Origin: Thalassotalea sp. 42_200_T64
GTDB taxonomy: Bacteria; Pseudomonadota; Gammaproteobacteria; Enterobacterales; Alteromonadaceae
Length of the DNA: 64,000 nt
NCBI GenBank assembly: GCA_002162925.1
Contig: MABC01000053.1
Location: forward strand, 62,001 to 126,000
Direction: 5' to 3'
The position numbers and the translations under genes are program-made. Below are positions 1 through 8,372 of the stretch, piece by piece. The notes beneath the pieces were generated by a model that had not been told where the DNA came from, searched no databases, and saw nothing but the letters and a program-made list of their open reading frames with translations. Within the stretch, counting starts at the first letter, position 1. Each line of letters opens with the position of its first letter.

Positions 1-2
1 AA

Positions 3-785
3 ATTGGCGATAAAGCCGACTGGCAAAAACGGATGGAAAAAGGCCTTGTTGGTGTTGAAAAGAATGCCTTAAATGGTTTGAACTCTATGCCGGCGAAAGG
101 TGGTAATCCAACTTTAAGCGATAATGACATTAAAGATGCGATTGCTTATTTCCTCGATTCGGCCGGAGTAAGAGCCGCAGCAAATGCAAGCAAAGCAAAG
201 GCTAAACCGAAAGCCAAGCCGGCGCCAACACCAGTGGTAAAAGCGGTTGTTAAAACAGTCAAAAAACCGAAAAAATCAAAAGTGATGAACTTTAACCGCT
301 TGATGAAGCCACCTTCAGAGTGGAATCCACCACCGTTTGAAGATGGTATTCATGACCCCGATGGTGAAGGCGCTTATATGTTACAGCCACCTAGAGAATT
401 GTTTACCAACTTGGAAAAATCCAGCTCTGGTAACCGAGTAGATTGGGTGAAAACCTTGAATAATGGCTTAATTGCGCCACGTTGGGACAAGGCCGATGAT
501 ACAAAACAGCCATTTGTGATGGATTTAAACATTGTACGGGAAGTAAAAGGTTCGATGCCGAATGTGGTTTATCCACATAAACAGCATACCCAATGGCTAG
601 ATTGTTCAAACTGTCACCCCGATATCTTTATCCCGAAAAAAGGTGCCAACCAAATTAGTATGGCCGCTATTTTAATGGGCGAAAAATGTGGTGTCTGCCA
701 CGGTAAAGTGGCGTTCCCGGTGTCTGATTGTCGTAAATGTCATTCTCAAAACAAGAAAAAGCCATTAGTGGCGAGTAGAAAATAA
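3..785 (+). CDS. Cytochrome c5-like / triheme c7 fusion protein (5' partial)
   Basis: This is the C-terminal part of a secreted multiheme cytochrome. The reading frame is open from the window edge, so the true start lies outside and the ATG at 33 is internal. The first ~55 residues match the tail of a class I cytochrome c5 domain (IGDKADWQKR, then SMPAKGG with the axial Met, then LSDNDIKDAIAYF). Its CxxCH should lie just upstream. A Lys/Ala/Pro-rich linker follows, then a triheme c7-type domain with CSNCH, CGVCH and CRKCH and the upstream PHKQHTQWLDC histidines. The last ~150 residues are clearly paralogous to the protein at 16121 (shared NRVDWV, WLDC.NCH and VAFP...CRKCHSQ). Its stop overlaps the next start by one base (TAATG), implying translational coupling. 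Family assignment is firm; the electron partner is unknown. Confidence 0.85.
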   Translation: MGDKADWQKRMEKGLVGVEKNALNGLNSMPAKGGNPTLSDNDIKDAIAYFLDSAGVRAAANASKAKAKPKAKPAPTPVVKAVVKTVKKPKKSKVMNFNRLMKPPSEWNPPPFEDGIHDPDGEGAYMLQPPRELFTNLEKSSSGNRVDWVKTLNNGLIAPRWDKADDTKQPFVMDLNIVREVKGSMPNVVYPHKQHTQWLDCSNCHPDIFIPKKGANQISMAAILMGEKCGVCHGKVAFPVSDCRKCHSQNKKKPLVASRK

Positions 786-1669
786 TGAGCAAAAATTATG
801 GTTTTAACTTATTAAAAACCATGTTCTTGAGCATGGCACTGGTGCAGCCGAATGTTTCGGCCGCACCCGTGCCCGCTGATGCGCAGTTACAACATCAGCT
901 GCAAAAAAAGTTACAACTCATCGATTATATTTTAATCGATATTGAAAAAAAATCCGCTGAGTTGTTTGCCAACGAGCCAATGTTTGCCGACAGTTACCAG
1001 TACTGCAAAAATGAAGTGAACTTAGCGCGTAAGGCCTTGGCTAAGGGCGATAACAAAGCCGCGAAAGATCACCTGGATCAAGCATTCATTAATATGACTT
1101 ATGCCCGTAGCTTCATCCAAAAAACAGCGCCAACAGCCGCAGTAAGCCTGCAAGAATACAAAAAATTACAACAATCGGTCACTGAGTTTAGCCATTCTCT
1201 GCGGCAAACACTAGCCGATAAAACGGACTCTTGGGGATTACAGCAGCAGCTGCAAGTGAAGCAAATTGTCAGCCGGGCAGATACATTATTTGCTGAGCAA
1301 AAAATGCATGCAGCCAAGCGTCAACTGGAAGATGCCTACCGCATGTTGGTGATGACTTTAACTCGCCTGAAAGATAAGCAAACAACGGTGATCAGTCTTG
1401 ACTTTGAAACCCCCCAAGATGAATGCGATTATGAGTTTAAACGCCTGGCAAGCTTTCAAATGCTGGTTAAAATGCGCAAAAACAACAGCAAACTGTCGGT
1501 TAAAAAATTGGCTAAAATTGACAGCCATGTGGCAATGGCTGATACCAAAGCTAAACGGGCCAGTGCGCTAGCCGATAAACGTCAATATGTTGAAGCGATA
1601 AAATTGCTAGAGCAAGCGAACGAACAACTGAAACGCGCATTGCGAATGACAGGTTTAAATATACTTTAG
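785..1669 (+). CDS. Secreted helical-repeat protein, paralogue A (unknown function)
   Basis: I do not recognise a named family. The 294-residue product begins with a probable signal peptide (hydrophobic stretch ending near VSAAP) and is then almost entirely helical, Lys/Ala/Gln/Leu-rich. It has repeated units of the form KG(D)...AA...LDQA (about residues 75-100, 180-200 and 265-290). It carries no CxxCH. The C-terminal ~100 residues align with the next gene (SLDFETPQDE..YEFKR and QANEQLKRALRM against ELSFESIEEEYAYELDR and STKELVRAIRM), so the two are duplicates. Coupling to the upstream cytochrome gene suggests a periplasmic partner or scaffold for it, which is inference. There is some resemblance to YfdX-like helical periplasmic proteins, but not enough to assign. 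Confidence 0.75.
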   Translation: MSKNYGFNLLKTMFLSMALVQPNVSAAPVPADAQLQHQLQKKLQLIDYILIDIEKKSAELFANEPMFADSYQYCKNEVNLARKALAKGDNKAAKDHLDQAFINMTYARSFIQKTAPTAAVSLQEYKKLQQSVTEFSHSLRQTLADKTDSWGLQQQLQVKQIVSRADTLFAEQKMHAAKRQLEDAYRMLVMTLTRLKDKQTTVISLDFETPQDECDYEFKRLASFQMLVKMRKNNSKLSVKKLAKIDSHVAMADTKAKRASALADKRQYVEAIKLLEQANEQLKRALRMTGLNIL

Positions 1670-1679
1670 GAATGTATCA

Positions 1680-2591
1680 ATGAAGTTCTTTTACATCATA
1701 ACTGTGCTAGTTATCACCCTACTTTTTACGGGTACAACCACTGCCTCTGGTGCGGTAGTCAACCCTGAGTTGCAGCAAAAACTTGCGGCCTTTCCTCTGC
1801 CCGATGATATTGCCGGTAAACCCTCGAGATTTGGTTATCTGCGCAAGCTGTTAGGCATCTCTTCAGGGGCGAAGCAAGTGATGAAAAGTGCCAATGTAGA
1901 GGCACACGATGCCTACATTAAGGCTCGTAAAATTTATATTCAAGCGGCAACAGAAAGCGATAACGACAAAGTCAATAAACTACTCGATCAAGCGGTGAAA
2001 CAAATGTATCAGGCGATCCGCTTAGCCTCGCCAAAATCGTTGGTCGATCGCAAGAAAAAACGAGATTATAAACGTCGCCAGCTCAGTGTTAACGCCTTAC
2101 TTGAAGCCTTACAGCGTATTGCCATTGAAAAGGATAATCAGGATGAAACCGATAAAATTAGAGATTATGTCAGGGAATTAACCTCCTCGGCCGACAAATT
2201 AGCCGGAAAAAAAGATTTTGACAAAGCGCGAGAACAGCTCGATGAGGCGTATTTGTTAATCAAAACCGGCATTGAAAATATGCGCCGTGGTGATGTATTG
2301 GTGCGCGAGCTGAGCTTTGAATCGATTGAAGAAGAGTACGCTTACGAACTCGATCGTAACGATACTCACCAAATGTTGATCAAACTGCTCATTGAGAAGA
2401 AATTAGCAACTAAGCCCGCCGCATTTAAAAAGCGCATACAAGACCGGGTGGCCAAAGCTAAAGACTATCGTCAACAAGCCGAGCACATGGCCGCCGATAG
2501 CGATTTTGAGCAGGCGATCAGTGAGCTGGAAAAATCGACGAAAGAATTGGTCAGAGCTATTAGAATGGGTGGTGTGTTTATCCCTGGTTAA
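1680..2591 (+). CDS. Secreted helical-repeat protein, paralogue B (unknown function)
   Basis: The 303-residue product has an N-terminal signal peptide (FFYIITVLVITLLFTGTTTASG), then a Lys-rich all-helical body with no heme motif. It is a diverged duplicate of the gene just upstream, sharing the L.FE....Y.YE.(K/L).R....QMLIK block and the closing (K/Q).L.RA(I/L)RM motif. An AGGA ribosome-binding site sits just before the ATG and the gap to the preceding gene is only 10 bases, so the cytochrome and both helical proteins form one operon. Function is unknown; a structural or chaperone role for the cytochrome is a guess from context. Confidence 0.75.
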   Translation: MKFFYIITVLVITLLFTGTTTASGAVVNPELQQKLAAFPLPDDIAGKPSRFGYLRKLLGISSGAKQVMKSANVEAHDAYIKARKIYIQAATESDNDKVNKLLDQAVKQMYQAIRLASPKSLVDRKKKRDYKRRQLSVNALLEALQRIAIEKDNQDETDKIRDYVRELTSSADKLAGKKDFDKAREQLDEAYLLIKTGIENMRRGDVLVRELSFESIEEEYAYELDRNDTHQMLIKLLIEKKLATKPAAFKKRIQDRVAKAKDYRQQAEHMAADSDFEQAISELEKSTKELVRAIRMGGVFIPG

Positions 2592-2626
2592 TAGATATAA
2601 CCCCTGGATTATAGTAAGTTAATTTA

Positions 2627-2698
2627 AATAACAAAAATAACAAAAATAACAAACATAACAACAGACATAACAATCAATATAACGATCAATATAACAAT
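2627..2698. repeat. AT-rich short tandem repeat between genes
   Basis: Degenerate tandem units of about 9 bases (AAAAATAAC) grade into 12-base units (AATCAATATAAC). They fill almost the whole gap between the helical-protein operon and the PAS sensor gene. No promoter or ribosome-binding site stands out inside it. Confidence 0.7.
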
Positions 2699-2710
2699 GG
2701 ATTAGATGAT

Positions 2711-4564
2711 ATGGCGAACACTCAGAATAGAAACTCAATTGAGCAAATCATTTCTTCAAAAGCAATGCTTAAATTGAAACAAAAAAACAATAAACGCGCT
2801 GCCTTGGCAATCGTTGTTGTCTCCGTTGCTCTACTATTTACCGCCGTCTTTAGCTTTAACTATATTGCCGAAAACGAACTCGATAAAGCCGCCACGAAAG
2901 CGTCGTATAATCTCGATACGGTTAAGTCGCTGCATAATAATCAGCTTAATTTTCTCAAAAATGTCGTTTTTCAATTGAATTCGGAATCGGAATTACAACG
3001 TTTTATTATGGATAAAAATGAGTTGTCCAAACAATTCATTGTCGATAATTGGTTGACCATTACCGAACAGCTGAACTGGATCCATCAAATTCGCTACATT
3101 GATAACAACGGTTATGAACTGCTTAAAGTTAAATTTGACGCCGAGTTAGGCATCGCCGAGCATATTGGTGTGGTGCAAAATATTCGGTCCGAAGATTTTT
3201 TCCAGCAGGCACAAAACCTGAAACAACATGAAATGTATATTTCAGCAATCAACTTAAATCGCGAATATAATGAACTGAGTTACCCGTTAACACCGGTGCT
3301 CAGAATAGCAATGCCGGTGTATCTATCGCCGGAACATTTATCCGGCTACATAGTGGTTAACTTTTTTGCCGATAAACTGCTCTCGATGATTAATGATGTC
3401 ACCTTTAATTTTCCGGGCGTTTCCCTAGTGGTGGACGAACAAGGAAATTACTTACAAGGGTATGAAAGTGAACAAAACTGGTCTTTTGATCTCGCCGGGG
3501 CACAAACGGTTAAATTTCGTGATCAATATGCCGATGTTTGGCGGGCAATGCAGAGTGCTGAAGGCGAGTTCAGCCGTACCGATGACCGCTTTATTTATCG
3601 ACAACTAGACTTTGTTGATAACCTTGGCGAGGTGAAGCGATATTTTGTTATTCAGCATATTAACCGCAATGACGTAGACGCCGAATATGGTGCGCAAATA
3701 AGTAATCTTTACCTGGTGTTTGCCTTACTGCTGATTTTGGCAATATTTGAAATTATTGTAATTTTTAAAGGTAAGCTGAGAAAGCAAGTGGAACACAATT
3801 CTTTAGAATTGATCTCGGCCTTATTTTTCTCAAAAGAGCCGATTTTAATTACCGACTCAAAGTGGAACATTGATGCGGTTAATAAAGCCTTTAGCAAATC
3901 TACCGGCTATTTACTGGATGATGTTGCCGGCATGCCGTGCGATCACCTGTATCTGTTTGACGATGCTGATCTGCTGGCAGAAATGACCAAAACCGTTGAT
4001 CAAGATGGTTTTTGGCTAGGCGAATTGCAAAATAAACGCAAAGATGGTGGTGAAACGACAAATTTGATTTTTGTCAGTTCGGTAAAATCTATCAAAGGTC
4101 GGGTGCTGCACTATGTCGTACAAATGCTCGATATTACCAAACGAAAAATGATGGAAAACGAACTTAAAATTGCCGCCGCGGCCTTCGATACTCGCAGTGC
4201 AATCACCATTACCGATAGAAACGGCAATATTATTCGAGCCAATAAAGCCTTTACCGATATTACCGGTTATGACTTAGCAGACGTACTTGGTCAAAATCCC
4301 AGTATTTTGTCTTCCGGCAAACATGATCAACAATTTTATCAACATTTGTGGCAAGCAATTATTGATACCGGTTTCTGGCAAGGTGAAATTTACAACCGCC
4401 ATAAAAATGGTAGTATTTATCCCGAGTGGATCACCATATCTAGCATTAAAAACGATGCCGGTGAGATTATTTATTACGTGGCCACCTTTGAGGATATTAC
4501 CGAACGTAAACGACTGGAAGCGGAAATTGAAAAGCTATCTCAGGACGATGGAAAACTATATTAA
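2711..4564 (+). CDS. Membrane Cache-PAS-PAS sensor lacking its output domain
   Basis: The 617-residue protein has one membrane segment near residues 33-53, a long extracytoplasmic sensor of the Cache type (~55-320), a second membrane segment (~333-352), then two PAS/PAC domains (~370-480 and ~490-605; ITGYDLADVLGQNPSILSSG is a typical PAS motif). It ends at FEDITERKRLEAEIEKLSQDDGKLY, exactly where related proteins run into a GGDEF domain. The gene at 11473-13827 is a full-length paralogue with the same sensor and PAS layout plus an active GGDEF, so this copy appears to have lost its cyclase. It has no kinase domain. It may signal through the coiled-coil protein encoded 14 bases downstream, which is inference. 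Confidence 0.85.
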   Translation: MANTQNRNSIEQIISSKAMLKLKQKNNKRAALAIVVVSVALLFTAVFSFNYIAENELDKAATKASYNLDTVKSLHNNQLNFLKNVVFQLNSESELQRFIMDKNELSKQFIVDNWLTITEQLNWIHQIRYIDNNGYELLKVKFDAELGIAEHIGVVQNIRSEDFFQQAQNLKQHEMYISAINLNREYNELSYPLTPVLRIAMPVYLSPEHLSGYIVVNFFADKLLSMINDVTFNFPGVSLVVDEQGNYLQGYESEQNWSFDLAGAQTVKFRDQYADVWRAMQSAEGEFSRTDDRFIYRQLDFVDNLGEVKRYFVIQHINRNDVDAEYGAQISNLYLVFALLLILAIFEIIVIFKGKLRKQVEHNSLELISALFFSKEPILITDSKWNIDAVNKAFSKSTGYLLDDVAGMPCDHLYLFDDADLLAEMTKTVDQDGFWLGELQNKRKDGGETTNLIFVSSVKSIKGRVLHYVVQMLDITKRKMMENELKIAAAAFDTRSAITITDRNGNIIRANKAFTDITGYDLADVLGQNPSILSSGKHDQQFYQHLWQAIIDTGFWQGEIYNRHKNGSIYPEWITISSIKNDAGEIIYYVATFEDITERKRLEAEIEKLSQDDGKLY

Positions 4565-4578
4565 GGCGAAGGAAAGCT

Positions 4579-5121
4579 ATGAATCAGAATATTGAGAATG
4601 AACTGGAAGCATTGTATCAGCTAATTAGGCAGGAATCACAAGACGAAGTTCGTATTGAAATGTTGCAGTTACAAGCTGATATGGACAAGCAAATTGAAGG
4701 CTTACAGATTCAAATCGGCAAGTACAAAGCGGTTGAGTCTAAATTCTTAAGCAAGTGCCAGAAATGTGAAAGCAAAAAAGTTTCTAGCTTAACAGAGAAA
4801 TTGGAAGAAACCGTTACCTCAAAAAATGTGCTCAATCATCATTGCGCTAATTTAAAAAATTATAATATAGGGCTCAATGACTTATATGATGATAAGAGCA
4901 ACGAGTTTAATGAACTCACCAGCAAATACGTTAAGCAAGCACAAGCATTGGTGGAATTAACCAAAAGGTATAAGGAATTGGTCAAACAGAAAAAGTCTGC
5001 TGACCAGACCATTAAGCGATATGAAGCAGATTTGAGTCTGTTTAAGGATAACTATTACTCGGATGTTATGAACCAAAGCAAAAGTGTCAGTACCAATTTA
5101 CCAAAAAAAAACTCTGAGTAG
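4579..5121 (+). CDS. Cytoplasmic coiled-coil protein (unknown function)
   Basis: The 180-residue product has no signal peptide or membrane segment. It is rich in Lys, Glu, Gln and Leu in heptad-like spacing through most of its length, so it is probably an extended coiled coil. A CQKCESKK motif near residue 55 gives one CxxC pair (no following His, so not a heme site). A good ribosome-binding site (AAGGAAAG) precedes the ATG, and the gene follows the truncated PAS sensor by 14 bases, so they are very likely co-transcribed. I do not recognise a family. A partner or output role for the sensor is a guess. Confidence 0.7.
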   Translation: MNQNIENELEALYQLIRQESQDEVRIEMLQLQADMDKQIEGLQIQIGKYKAVESKFLSKCQKCESKKVSSLTEKLEETVTSKNVLNHHCANLKNYNIGLNDLYDDKSNEFNELTSKYVKQAQALVELTKRYKELVKQKKSADQTIKRYEADLSLFKDNYYSDVMNQSKSVSTNLPKKNSE

Positions 5122-5195
5122 CTTAATGATCTAGGCTGCTGATAAAAGCAGCCTACATCTCGTATCACTCGAACCTGCCATTGTCATGCGTTGAT

Positions 5196-5209
5196 TTGAT
5201 TAGAATCAA
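5196..5209 (+). promoter_or_regulatory. FNR-type box upstream of ccmF (perfect consensus)
   Basis: TTGATTAGAATCAA matches the FNR/EtrA consensus TTGAT-N4-ATCAA at all ten defined positions. Its centre (5202.5) lies 41.5 bases before a plausible start site near 5244, and a -10 element TACAAT lies at 5232-5237. This is the geometry of a class II FNR-activated promoter and predicts anaerobic induction of ccmFGH. Confidence 0.75.
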
Positions 5210-5231
5210 GCTATCCTCTTTTTTGTGTTGT

Positions 5232-5237
5232 TACAAT
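5232..5237 (+). promoter_or_regulatory. -10 element of the ccmFGH promoter
   Basis: TACAAT is placed as expected for a promoter activated from the FNR box at 5196-5209, about 50 bases ahead of the ccmF start. Confidence 0.55.
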
Positions 5238-5290
5238 ATTGCCTATGTTTTTATAAGTAATCTTATTGGTTGCTTAATTTAGGAAATATG

Positions 5291-7285
5291 ATGATCCCAG
5301 AAATAGGCCACATTTCATTAATTATTGCTTTTGCTTTTGCCTGTTGTCTAAGTGTGGTGCCATTAGTCGGCGCCTGGCAAAATAATAGCCGCGTAATGAA
5401 TTTTGCTAAACCACTGAGTTTTGGCATGTTTTTATTTGTCACTTGCAGTATTGTGATCCTTGCTTACAGTTTTGCCACTGACGATTTTTCAGTGAAATAC
5501 ATCGCCGGCCATTCTAACAGTCTGTTGCCAATTTATTTTAAAATAAGTGCCGTATGGGGCGGGCATGAAGGCTCTATGCTGTTTTGGGTGTTTTCCCTTA
5601 CCGCATGGACATTTGCCGTTGCCGTATACAGTAAAGCGATGGAGCAAGTTTTTATTGCTCGCGTGTTAGCGGTAATGGGGATGATAGCCGTAGGTTTTAT
5701 TGCCTTTACTTTATTCACGTCTAACCCGTTTGAGCGTTTATTGCCTAACTTTCCTATGGAAGGCCGAGATTTAAATCCGTTGCTGCAGGATATCGGATTA
5801 ATTATTCATCCACCAATGTTGTATATGGGCTATGTTGGTTTTGCCGTGGCGTTTGCCTTTGCGATTGCGGCATTGATGAGTGGCAAGATGGATGCTGCCT
5901 GGGCTCGTTGGTCACGTCCCTGGACCGTGGCCGCCTGGGCCTTTTTAACCTTGGGTATCGCGATTGGTAGTTGGTGGGCTTATTATGAACTTGGCTGGGG
6001 TGGCTGGTGGTTTTGGGATCCGGTAGAAAATGTATCTTTTATGCCTTGGCTGGTTGGTACTGCGCTTATTCATAGTCTTGCTGTCAGTGAAAAACGTGAT
6101 ACCTTTAAAAACTGGACGCTGTTATTGGCCATCTTTACTTTCTCGTTAAATCTTTTAGGTGCTTTTCTGGTACGTTCAGGCGTGCTCACCTCGGTGCATT
6201 CATTTGCGGTAGATCCAGCGCGAGGCGGATTTCTATTAGTTTTATTAGCCATTACCGTCGGCGTAACGCTAACCTTATACGCATTACGTGCGCCGAAAGT
6301 GAGTAGTAAAAATCGATTTACTTTACTTTCTCGTGAAACCACGATTTTAGTCGCCTCCAGTATCTTGCTGGTGACGGTGATCACCATTTTATTAGGCACG
6401 CTGTATCCACTGATCATTGATGCCATGGGCTTAGGCAAAATTTCGGTGGGTGCGCCATACTTCAATGCGGTGTTTGTCCCTATGATGACGGTATTGTTTC
6501 TCTTGATGGGCGTTGGGCCACTCATTCGCTGGAAAAAGGCGCGTAAGGGCGAGCTTGCCAAACAATTAAAACCGTTGGCCATTAGCAGTATTGGTTTTGG
6601 TTTGTTATGGCCATTTTTAGTCGATGGCCAATTAAACCTGCTTGTTAGTTTGGGTATGGGCGTCGCCTGTTGGGTAATACTCACCGCCGGCAAAGATATT
6701 GTCAATAACGGCAAAAATAAAGACGGTGACTGGCAACTCGGCAGAATACCATTGAATCACTGGGGCATGGTCGTTGCCCATATCGGTGTGGCGATTAGCA
6801 TCATAGGTGTCACTATGGTGTCGAACTACGAGCTAGAAAAAAATGTTCGTATGGCCGTTAATGAACAAGTGCAGCTTTCAGGTTACAGCCTGGAATTTAC
6901 TGGTACCAAAAATGTACAGGGCGCAAATTACAGTGCAGTGCAGGGACAAATCAATGTATATCAGAATGGAAAATTTGTTACTTTACTGCAACCCGAGCGC
7001 CGTACCTATTTAGTACAAACCATGGGCATGACCGAAGCCGGCATCGATTCTGGTCTATTTCGTGATATCTACGCGGCGTTAGGCGACCCTTTACCGGGTA
7101 ATGCCTGGTCGGTGCGTTTGTATTACAAACCGTTTATTGCCTGGATCTGGTTTGGTGCTCTATTTATGGCTCTCGGTGGCGTTTTAGCCATTATGAGTAA
7201 GCGTTACCGAGCCAAAGCTGCCAGTAAAGTGGCCAAGCCGGTACGCCAATTTGTTATTGAAGATGCAGTACCACAGGGGGGATAA
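5291..7285 (+). CDS. ccmF: Cytochrome c heme lyase subunit CcmF
   Basis: CcmF is the large membrane subunit of the System I heme lyase that attaches heme to CxxCH apocytochromes in the periplasm. The protein has many membrane spans, the tryptophan-rich heme-handling WWD segment (LGWGGWWFWDPVENVSFMPW, about residues 240-260), and conserved HEGS and IHPPMLYMGYVG motifs. Length (~664 residues) is normal. I place the start at 5291 (MIPEIGHISL, as is usual in the family) with AGGA six bases upstream; the ORF track begins earlier at a TTG. ccmG follows after 3 bases and ccmH after that, but ccmABCDE are not in the window. It could be a dedicated second lyase (NrfE-like) for the multiheme cytochromes nearby. 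Confidence 0.95.
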   Translation: MIPEIGHISLIIAFAFACCLSVVPLVGAWQNNSRVMNFAKPLSFGMFLFVTCSIVILAYSFATDDFSVKYIAGHSNSLLPIYFKISAVWGGHEGSMLFWVFSLTAWTFAVAVYSKAMEQVFIARVLAVMGMIAVGFIAFTLFTSNPFERLLPNFPMEGRDLNPLLQDIGLIIHPPMLYMGYVGFAVAFAFAIAALMSGKMDAAWARWSRPWTVAAWAFLTLGIAIGSWWAYYELGWGGWWFWDPVENVSFMPWLVGTALIHSLAVSEKRDTFKNWTLLLAIFTFSLNLLGAFLVRSGVLTSVHSFAVDPARGGFLLVLLAITVGVTLTLYALRAPKVSSKNRFTLLSRETTILVASSILLVTVITILLGTLYPLIIDAMGLGKISVGAPYFNAVFVPMMTVLFLLMGVGPLIRWKKARKGELAKQLKPLAISSIGFGLLWPFLVDGQLNLLVSLGMGVACWVILTAGKDIVNNGKNKDGDWQLGRIPLNHWGMVVAHIGVAISIIGVTMVSNYELEKNVRMAVNEQVQLSGYSLEFTGTKNVQGANYSAVQGQINVYQNGKFVTLLQPERRTYLVQTMGMTEAGIDSGLFRDIYAALGDPLPGNAWSVRLYYKPFIAWIWFGALFMALGGVLAIMSKRYRAKAASKVAKPVRQFVIEDAVPQGG

Positions 7286-7288
7286 AGT

Positions 7289-7840
7289 GTGGCTAAGTTA
7301 ATTCGTTTTTTGCCATTAATCGGTTTTATGTTATTAGGCTTTTTGCTATATCGAGGGTTATTTTTAAACCCACAAGCCATGCCTTCGGCGTTAATTGGTA
7401 AAAAAATGCCTGAGTTTCAGTTAACTCAACTGGAAAATAGTAATGCAGTGGTTTCTACCGCCGATTTAAAAGGCAACATAGTATTGCTTAATGTGTGGGC
7501 AACCTGGTGCCCGGCCTGTAAGCAGGAACACCCTTATTTGGTCGACTTAGCCCGTAACCCCAAGGTAAAACTCTATGGTGTAAACTATAAGGATGAGCGT
7601 CATGCGGCGATGCAATGGTTGCAAAATTATAAAAACCCATACGTGTTCTCTATTTTTGATGTTGATGGCTCGTTAGGATTAGATTTGGGGGTGTTTGGTG
7701 CTCCAGAAACGTTTGTCATCGACCATACTGGTACCATACGTAAACGCTTCGCCGGTCCGATTAACGGCATTGTTTGGCAACGAGAGTTTATGCCGATAAT
7801 TGCACAAATTGAAGCAGAAATCTTTGCCAGCGAAGGGTAA
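7289..7840 (+). CDS. ccmG: Periplasmic thioredoxin CcmG/DsbE
   Basis: Membrane-anchored thiol reductant that keeps the CxxCH cysteines of apocytochromes c reduced for heme ligation. The 183-residue protein has one N-terminal membrane anchor (residues 8-24) and a TlpA/DsbE thioredoxin fold with the active site WATWCPAC (~residue 72) and the family GVNYKDE and GAPETF (cis-Pro loop region) motifs. The start is GTG, three bases after the ccmF stop. It lies inside the ccmFGH operon. Confidence 0.95.
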   Translation: MAKLIRFLPLIGFMLLGFLLYRGLFLNPQAMPSALIGKKMPEFQLTQLENSNAVVSTADLKGNIVLLNVWATWCPACKQEHPYLVDLARNPKVKLYGVNYKDERHAAMQWLQNYKNPYVFSIFDVDGSLGLDLGVFGAPETFVIDHTGTIRKRFAGPINGIVWQREFMPIIAQIEAEIFASEG

Positions 7841-7845
7841 TTATT

Positions 7846-8313
7846 ATGAGTAAACCAATATTTTTAGTCGTCATTTGCGCGTTGTTTTTTTTCTCGTTGT
7901 CTATCGGGGCAAGCCCGGTAGACACCTATGTATTTAAAGATCCACAAACTAAACAGCAGTTTCAGTTATTAACCAAAGAATTACGCTGCCCGAAATGTCA
8001 AAATCAAAATCTGGCCGACTCCAATTCACCCATTGCCGCTGATTTGCGTAAAATTGTTTACGATATGCTGCAAGACGGTAAAACTAGCGAACAGATCGTT
8101 GACTTTATGGTCTATCGCTACGGTGATTTTGTACTCTATAAACCGAAAGTCAATAAAATGACCTATGTACTTTGGTTTGGCCCGGTGGCGTTGTTTTTGC
8201 TGGTGCTTACCGGAATTTTTATCTCGGTGCGTCGCCGCTCAGGCAATAAAGCCGTTGAGGAAGTCGCTTTATCGGCCACTGAGCAAGCGAAATTGGATGA
8301 TTTAATTAACTAG
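7846..8313 (+). CDS. ccmH: Cytochrome c biogenesis protein CcmH
   Basis: Thiol-redox subunit of the heme lyase that holds the apocytochrome and passes it to CcmF. The 155-residue protein has a signal peptide (ends near IGASP), the defining LRCPKCQNQNLADSNS motif with its redox CxxC, and one C-terminal membrane helix (~105-125). This is the short CcmH form without the TPR domain; the CcmI-like TPR partner is probably the gene at 32649. It is the last gene of the operon, followed by a strong hairpin terminator. Confidence 0.95.
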   Translation: MSKPIFLVVICALFFFSLSIGASPVDTYVFKDPQTKQQFQLLTKELRCPKCQNQNLADSNSPIAADLRKIVYDMLQDGKTSEQIVDFMVYRYGDFVLYKPKVNKMTYVLWFGPVALFLLVLTGIFISVRRRSGNKAVEEVALSATEQAKLDDLIN

Positions 8314-8330
8314 ATAATTTAACTAACCAC

Positions 8331-8362
8331 AAAAAAAGATCTGCCTTGGCAGATCTTTTTTT
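8331..8362. terminator. Bidirectional intrinsic terminator
   Basis: A GATCTGCC/GGCAGATC stem is flanked by seven A on one side and seven T on the other. It serves the ccm operon on the plus strand and the Sel1 gene on the minus strand. Confidence 0.9.
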
Positions 8363-8372
8363 GTTCATGGGG

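Noticed and set aside
4287-4595. 102-aa ORF overlapping the end of the PAS sensor
   Set aside because: Out-of-frame shadow of the PAS domain; checked as a possible frameshifted GGDEF but it encodes no such domain.
6070-6714. 214-aa minus-strand ORF inside ccmF
   Set aside because: Antisense shadow of the membrane gene ccmF; composition is that of the reverse complement and no ribosome-binding site is present.
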